64,000 nt of DNA, taken from positions 80,932,509 to 80,996,508 of the forward strand of contig CM070577.1 in assembly GCA_036346355.1 (NCBI GenBank), written 5' to 3'. A model generated the notes under the pieces. It was not told the DNA's origin and did not search any database. It was given only the letters and a program-made list of their open reading frames with translations. This DNA is from Rhipidocladum racemiflorum. Its lineage: Eukaryota; Streptophyta; Magnoliopsida; Poales; Poaceae. Shown piece after piece: positions 58,370 to 64,000 of this stretch. How positions within the stretch are numbered: position 1 is the stretch's first letter; each line of letters starts with the position of its first letter. Made by a program: the position numbers and the translations under genes.

Positions 58370-61300
58370 GTCGACGTTGATGTCAGTTCACTGTCCTTAT
58401 AGAAGGACAATCTCTCTAACCGGTGTGTGGAACTCGCCGTCGAGGATACAACCTAAATCGACAATAAAGCCAATGAGTTGTTCTTGGAGTGCTTCAACCC
58501 GGTCTTGGCGGGATCACATCTTGCACATCGATGTTGGGCTGACAAAGAACGAAATTAATAAATCTCTGAGCATGTAATTAAAGTGTAAGTATTAATTGAT
58601 ATGTGCACTCACCTCGTTGTCGCTATGGGCACATCGCCGTGGGTAATATTTTGCATGTAGTGGCACACATAATAGCCACATAAGTTGTTTCCAATTTGTC
58701 TGTTTTAATACTCGAGTGCTTATTTGGACAGTGAATTCATTCTCGAAATGTCCTTGTTGCTTCTTGCGAAACCTTGCGAATGCCCTGTGTAACGCGTTAT
58801 TATGAATAGCAATTATCAGACTTGGAATTAGCAAGGTATTTCAATATAATAAGGAAACAATTGTATATATATTTGCTATAAACCTGTTTAGGACATCAAT
58901 GATATACTGATATTGTTCCACCGGTCCCCTTTTTGAGTCTTGAACAATGATCTTGCTACTATCAAGCTTGATGACCAAAAGGATCCAGTGATACCTGGTC
59001 ATATATTGCAACATATATATAACTAGCTAGCAGTATTATCAATGTCTTGGAAAAGAAAAGTTTATTAATGCGTTATGAGAACACGTAAATATACGTACAT
59101 GAAGTTGAAGGGCAGAAGTATGTATGGTTTGTAGTGTTGTCCCATGAATGCATCTAAAACGTAATCCTCAAGAGCCTTAGCGCTGTATCGAAAGACGATC
59201 TCATTGACGATTTCCGGGTCGAGGAAGCCCACGTTGAATATGTTCTGTTTTCTACATCGTTGTATCTCCATTCTACGTAGAAATGGATAAGTTATTAGAG
59301 TTGCACTTCTATGGTACAATGAAGTAAATGGTAAAGTTATGAGCTTGATACTTACAGGCACCAGCAGCTCATGAGAGACACGTTCATAGAGTCGCTATGG
59401 TAGATATTGTATATGTCTTCGAATTCGAGCCATATGGTGTTGTCCCCACGATAGAAATCTTCTTGTCTGACCTGGAGGGGGAACATTTTTCTTTATTGAG
59501 CAGACTCTATCATGTACCATTCATGAAATTGTCGCATCTTGGTTGGCAGGTCCTTTATCTTATTTGGGTCAATTAACTCCCGGCCAAGCTTATATTGCCA
59601 TCTGACTTCTGCCATTGGGAGAACATCTGATCCTAGAGCAAAGACTACAGGGCGAGTCCTGCCTCCTTCATAAATCTCTCAAGGTTCTCCTGATCTTGCC
59701 GCAGCTGATCTTGATCTCTCTTTGCCACCGCCTGACCCCGTTTACTCTTCCGTGTAGCCTTTCTTATTGTACGTTCGCAGTTGGACAGCACAGGGAGTGG
59801 CTTTGCACGGCAGGTCAAGAAGTGTTCCATCACTTTTGGATCAATTTGTACGTTTGGGTCAGTTGACTTCTTTGGTGAGAAATGTGCAGCCACTTCTTTG
59901 GTTATGACAGTGGAATTCTCCTCGTCGGTCCGATCATATGCCCTCTTTGGAGGTTCCTTTACCCTTTTTGACCGGCTGGACTGTGCCTTCATGGGAGCAG
60001 GTGGAGTAGTATGGCTCCTGGGCTTCTTCCTCGGAGGAGATGGTGGAGGCGTGGGCAGTCGTTGTGAAGGAGGCGTCGGTTGTCGAGGAGGCGTCTGTTG
60101 TCGTTGTGGAGGAGGCGTCGGTTGTCGTTGTGGAGGAGGAGTCAGTTCTCGTTGTGGAGGAGGCGTCGGTTGTCGTTGTGGAGGAGGAGTCGGTTGTCGT
60201 TGTGGAGACGAGCTTCCTCCAGCCGGCTCCGATTGCGATACATCTATTGCCGGAGATGACGCCTCCACGCCATCTGGAAATATGATGAGCCTTTTTCGCC
60301 AGAGGATGATATTGTGGAGGGCCTGTCCAAGCTTGGTTACGTCGTCGCCTCCAGCAATATCGAGCAGTAGTTCTTCAAATCCGCTCAACACCTCCTCCAC
60401 TGCGACCTTCGAGTAACCCATGGGAATTGTGTTGAAGTGGAAGGTCTGGCCCGGTGACACCGGCAATGCCATGCCATAGGCCACCTTGATGGAGAGGTTG
60501 CGCGCATCAACGTGTAGCTCACACTGGCGGCGAACCTTTATGTCATCCACGGGGTAATGGGCTTGCAAGTATTCGTCCGCTTGAGGGGCCCCGGTGGACG
60601 TGCAGCTACTCCGTCGCGCTGAGGGGCTGATCGCGGTGTCCGGTTGATTGCTCGGACCTGCTCCCTGAAGGTTACTCATGGCTCTCTGCACTTCTTGCGC
60701 AACTTGTTGCGCAACTAGGTCGCCGATGCTAGCCTGCGTTGCTCTAAGCTCCCGTTCCAATTGGCGCATTTTATTTGCTTCTTTTGTTCTGCTTCTCTCG
60801 CGGCTCCTGTAGCTTGAGGCATCCTTGGCAAAACCGTACCTCCATGGCGTCTTGCCCCAACCTCGTGTCCGTCCCGGGTGCTCAGGGTTTTGGAGGGCAA
60901 GTGTTAGCTCATCATTCTCCCTGTCAACCACAAAAGAGCCTGACGCGGACTGCTCGACGGCTTGTACAATTCTCTGGCCAACATCTTGCACAGCTGGTAG
61001 CATCAGCAAACTGCCATCATCTGCAAGGCCCCCCCGTGACCCATGAACCAATTACGCAGGCGGTCTTCCCACAAAATAGTAGCCGGTGTGATGTCCTTGG
61101 CCATTAATTCTTCTTCTTTCTTTTCCCATTTCGGTACAGCCTTCAGGTAACCACCGGTGCCGAGATGGTGGTGGTATTTCTTTATCTGTGCATTGGTCTT
61201 ATTCTTCTAACTTGCAGACTGTCCTTCAGCTGATAGCTTGTACTCCTCGAATGCTTCCCAGTGATCGGCAAGATTTGGAAATTGGTTGAAGTCAGGTCTT

Positions 61301-61929
61301 TCTCCCTTCTGCACGTACTTTTTTTGCTTAAACCCGACTTCCATGACTGAAATGAGAGTGCCATCTTCTTCAAAGTGTAATTCTTGGCCTTGTCTCTGGA
61401 CCCTTCAGGAAATGTGAAATTTTCCATAATATCTTGCCAGAGGAGGTCCTTGGTAGCTTGAGGAACTTCGGCCCATTTCTTGATGCTAATTGGGACATGA
61501 TCCCTTACGTGGTAACCGCAAGCGTTGTTGAGCAGCCCAGCTGGCCGACAGAGGGGCAATCGGCTTCCCATCATTGGCAACGTCGGTAAACACATGCTTT
61601 GTGGACGGCTTCTTGTTAGGTCCCCAACTGTTGGATTGGTTGCTCGATGTACCAGGCTTTAAATACACAAACATATATATATATATAACATGTCAGAGTG
61701 TATTGTAATAATGAATTGCGATTAATTAACATGCCCACATGGATTATTCTCACAATACCTCGGTGTCAACGGTATCTACGTTCTCACCGGAACCAGTGTT
61801 TCCGGCCAGAGCGGCTGCATCGCCAATAGCCACATCGGCAGCCGCATCAACATCGTAGCCGCAGATGGAGTCTAACAGGAACTGTTCTTCCTCGTCGAAA
61901 TTAGGGTCACCACGTGTTGGTTCTGCCAT
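58370..61929 (-). pseudogene. CACTA tnpA-like gene with DUF8039-like and Ulp1-like parts
   Basis: Likely Met at 61927-61929 (MAEPTRGDPNFDEEEQFLLD), exon 1 ending at 61759 with donor GTATTG. The 61670-61180 part reads YHVRDHVPISIKKWAEVP and ENFTFPEGSRDKAKNY, in shifting frames. 61051-59645 is open for 468 codons: a helical region (MRQLERELRATQASIGDLV), a DUF8039-like segment (CELHVDARNLSIKVAYGMA, then ILWRKRLI), and a Pro/Gln repeat (PQRQPTPPP units). 59490-58600 reads FRYSAKALEDYVLDAFMGQH, PYILLPFNFMYV, and AFARFRKKQQGHFENEF, like the Ulp1/C48-type tail of grass CACTA tnpA proteins. Its likely job is binding the element ends. Stops near 59645 and frame changes suggest decay or unseen introns. 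Confidence 0.68.
60040..60240 (-). repeat. Pro/Gln-coding minisatellite in tnpA-like gene
   Basis: Units of about 24-27 bp (ggaggcgtcggttgtcgttgtg on the + strand) encode repeated PQRQPTPP. There are six to seven copies, with single-residue variants (E for Q, S for P). Confidence 0.85.
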
Positions 61930-62309
61930 CTATTGTAGTCAAGTAAAAAGCATTATAAGGAATTTTGTCGGATAAAGCCCAGAATTGAGATATTGTAGTG
62001 GAAGAAGATCCCTGTGAGATCCAGCCGGTGAAAATTCAATTAGTCAATTAACGCCGACGTCCTCGTATTGGGCGGCAAGGGAGGGAGAGGGAAAGGAAGG
62101 GGAGGAATGGAGGAGGCGGGGGCGAGGGCTCAGCGGGGAGAGAGGCTGTGGCTGCGGCGGGAGGAGGAAGAACAGCGCTTGTCTTGTGAAGGCGAGGCGA
62201 GGCCTCGCGGAGCTCCGATTTCATCGCGCTTTATCGGCCGATCGGGACAAGCAGGATGGGAGGCGAATGCAAATACGAAAAACTCTAGGTTTCTCACGCA
62301 CATATATAT
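61930..62309. other. 5' flank of tnpA-like gene
   Basis: Purine-rich and GC-rich at 62075-62230, probably the promoter or 5' UTR region. No gene is supported. Confidence 0.4.
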
Positions 62310-62745
62310 GTATACCACCTACTATCTCAACATACATACCAATATACATACCAACATACATATAACATCACCAACATACATACCAACATACTATATATGT
62401 CGACATACATACCAACATACACGCATATACCATCACCAACATACCAACATACCAACATACATATAACATCACCAACATACATACCAACATACTATATATG
62501 TCGACATACATACCAACATACACGCATATACCATCACCAACATACCAACATACCAACATACCAACATATACCATCACCAACATACCAACATACCAACATA
62601 CACACATATACCAACATACCAATTACATACCAACATACACGCATATACCAACATACACACATATACCAATATATACCAACATACCAACATACCAACATAC
62701 ACACATATACCATCACCAACATACCAACATACACACATATACATG
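62310..62745. repeat. CATACCAA minisatellite with about 101-bp higher-order repeat
   Basis: Short units (catacc, aacataca, catcacc) repeat throughout. A larger unit starting tataacatcaccaacatac occurs at 62361 and again at 62462 and holds tatatatgtcgacatac once per copy. It can be translated without stops in several frames, which is a by-product of the repeat. Confidence 0.9.
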
Positions 62746-63020
62746 AAAACGCCTTTTGGGCATTTCGTCGAACACCTTAGGGGCAAACGTGAGAGAGCAA
62801 GCTGGGGGTGTAGAGACGTCGGTACCTAGCTCCTCCGGGGTGGGGTGGCGCAGGGCGACGTCGGCGTGGTCGCGGAAGACTTCCGTATGATGGCGGAAGC
62901 GGCGTCGGCGCGATCTTGTGAAGGAGAAGCGGCGAAGCGCGCACGGCGTCGGCGTCGGCGCGGGACTTGGCAAAATTTGGAGTTATGACCAAGTGTGAGA
63001 GAGCGCGAGTATATATATGG
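62746..63020. other. GC-rich stretch before right subterminal repeats
   Basis: CpG-rich with ggcgtcggcg runs. No credible gene on either strand. Confidence 0.4.
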
Positions 63021-63024
63021 GAAA

Positions 63025-63315
63025 CCACTTTTACAAGCGGTTCGTAATTTTAACCGCTTGTAAACGTGACCAGTACAAGCGGTTCGTAATTTGAACCGCT
63101 TGTAGAAAGTTCTACAAGCGGTTCGTAATTCAAACCGCTTGTAGAGAGAGAGTTCTACAAGTGGTTCGTAATAGAAACCGCTTGTAGAGAGAGAGTTCTA
63201 CAAGCGGTTCATAATTCAAACCGCTTGTAGAGAGAGTTCTACAAGCGGTTATTAATTGGAACCGCTTGTAGAATATATCTCCACAAGCGGTTTGGACTAC
63301 GAACCGCTTGTAAAA
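63025..63315. repeat. second block of palindromic subterminal repeats of CACTA 2
   Basis: Seven inverted pairs of acaagcggttcgtaat and aaccgcttgta separated by a few bases, with spacers rich in gagagagttct. Confidence 0.9.
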
Positions 63316-63382
63316 GGACCGATAAGTAAGACTTAAAATAAAGAGTTGCCTACTCCGGTTAACAAGAACTCTCCTCTCCCCC

Positions 63383-63464
63383 CTGGCTAGCGCGGTCGCT
63401 TGAGTGCGGTCTCGTGGCCAGCCGACCGATGTTCGAGCCCCACTCGCGCCCCGCAGGCCATTCT
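63383..63464 (+). other. tRNA-like A/B-box module
   Basis: tggctagcgcggtcgc resembles a polymerase III A box and gatgttcgagcccc a B box, about 50 bases apart. A T-rich run follows at 63464. The piece cannot be folded by eye into a proper cloverleaf with intact arms, so it is not called a tRNA gene. Similar modules are familiar inside grass CACTA elements. Confidence 0.5.
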
Positions 63465-64000
63465 TTTTTTTATTTTTTTTTCTCTACTCTATATACATAT
63501 ATAACAACATGTATTATTTATTTTCTTACATACAACATATATTCATTATTTAAAATTGTTTTTGTACAACATATGTACTATGACACATATAAGAACATGT
63601 ATTCTTTATTTCCTTCTTTATTTCTTTATTGTTTATTGTTTCTCTATTCTTTATTGTTTACTTAAAATTGTTTATTGTTGATTTCATGACATCAAATGTT
63701 TATATTCTTTATTTCTTTATTGTTTATTGTTTCTCTATTCTTTATACTCAATTTAAAATTGTTTATTGTTTATTTCATGACTTCAAATGTTTATATTATT
63801 TATTGTTTATTGTTTATTGTTTATTCTTTATCGTTTATTGTTTATTGTTTATATTCTTGATTTCTTTATTGCTTCTTTATTGTTTATTGTTTATTGTTTA
63901 TTTCATGACGTTTATTTCAAATAATCACGTAATGCATTAGAGGACACGTGTAAAAATGATCACACAAGTTCAAATAAATAAGTTTATACAGTACTACTAC
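63465..64000. repeat. AT-rich (TTTATTG)n-like region
   Basis: Low-complexity tttattgttta repeats, densest at 63590-63910. No gene is supported. The window ends here within CACTA 2 or its flank. Confidence 0.75.

Larger units (their letters stand above)
57721..64000 (-). mobile_element. CACTA (En/Spm) transposon 2, right end outside window
   Basis: The left end is CACTACTACAGAACCGG. Subterminal acaagcggttcgtaa units lie at 57740-58050 and again at 63025-63315, so most of a CACTA element is spanned. It has a tnpA/Ulp1-like gene on the minus strand. The complementary end (ctgtagtagtg) is not seen before 64000, and no TNP2 gene is present in the visible part. Confidence 0.82.

Noticed and set aside
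62310..62745. CATACCAA repeats as a CRISPR or a real Tyr/His-rich protein gene
   Set aside because: There are no unique spacers, and several frames on both strands are open only because of the repeat period.
63383..63464. A functional tRNA gene
   Set aside because: A- and B-box-like motifs are present, but acceptor and anticodon stems do not pair convincingly.

Overview
The window is plant nuclear DNA from a grass (Poaceae). It holds Retand-, Tekay- and Reina-type Ty3/gypsy retrotransposons, a grass L1 LINE 3' end, a Stowaway MITE with the CTCCC(T/C)CCGTC-like terminus, PIF/Harbinger, hAT and two CACTA elements, and plant-type split genes with GT-AG introns. No prokaryotic, organellar, rRNA or complete tRNA gene was seen. 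The subfamily cannot be resolved by eye. Almost every base belongs to nested transposable elements in various states of decay. The only non-transposon coding material is fragmentary: two pieces of an HtrA/Deg-like serine protease family and a captured piece of a FAB1/PIKfyve-type phosphoinositide kinase.

Layout. 1-7227: 3' half of a Retand-type element (+ strand) with broken pol, an oppositely oriented accessory gene and a 1.04 kb 3' LTR. 7233-10137: Tekay-like LTR into which that element apparently jumped. 10402-11900: 5'-truncated L1 LINE (- strand) with a 12-bp target duplication. 12453-14873: non-autonomous hAT-like element, with a shorter relative at 54357-55893. 15591-15825: Stowaway MITE. 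16572-23400: remains of a Reina-like chromodomain retrotransposon, split by a second, almost intact Reina-like element (17402-22804; 408-bp LTRs about 1.2% apart, TSD GAAAC, one uninterrupted 1552-codon gag-pol). 23424-27107: probable hAT remnant holding a 2.2-kb solo LTR (TSD GTTGT) and a 720-bp hAT-like element. 27476-34084: PIF/Harbinger element with a three-exon transposase, a Myb/SANT-like gene and, inside it, spliced exons resembling FAB1.

34395-53695: an HtrA/Deg-like gene fragment whose intron has been inflated by about 18.7 kb through insertion of a 9.1-kb CACTA element (34554-43647, TSD TAT) and a 9.4-kb Retand-type element (43833-53267, minus strand, TSD CCCAT). A second, more 5' piece of the same gene family lies at 56751-57024. 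57721-64000: the left part of another CACTA element, with palindromic subterminal repeats, a tnpA/Ulp1-like gene on the minus strand, a CATACCAA minisatellite and a tRNA-like A/B-box module. Its right end lies outside the window.

How parts act together. Each LTR element carries, or carried, its own gag-pol for reverse transcription and integration. The Retand elements add an antisense-oriented gene of unknown role. The PIF/Harbinger and CACTA elements carry paired genes: a DDE transposase plus a Myb-like partner, and a TNP2 transposase plus a tnpA-like partner. Most copies are inactivated by frameshifts and by stop codons that often look like C-to-T decay. The Reina-like copy at 17402-22804 is the youngest-looking and best preserved.
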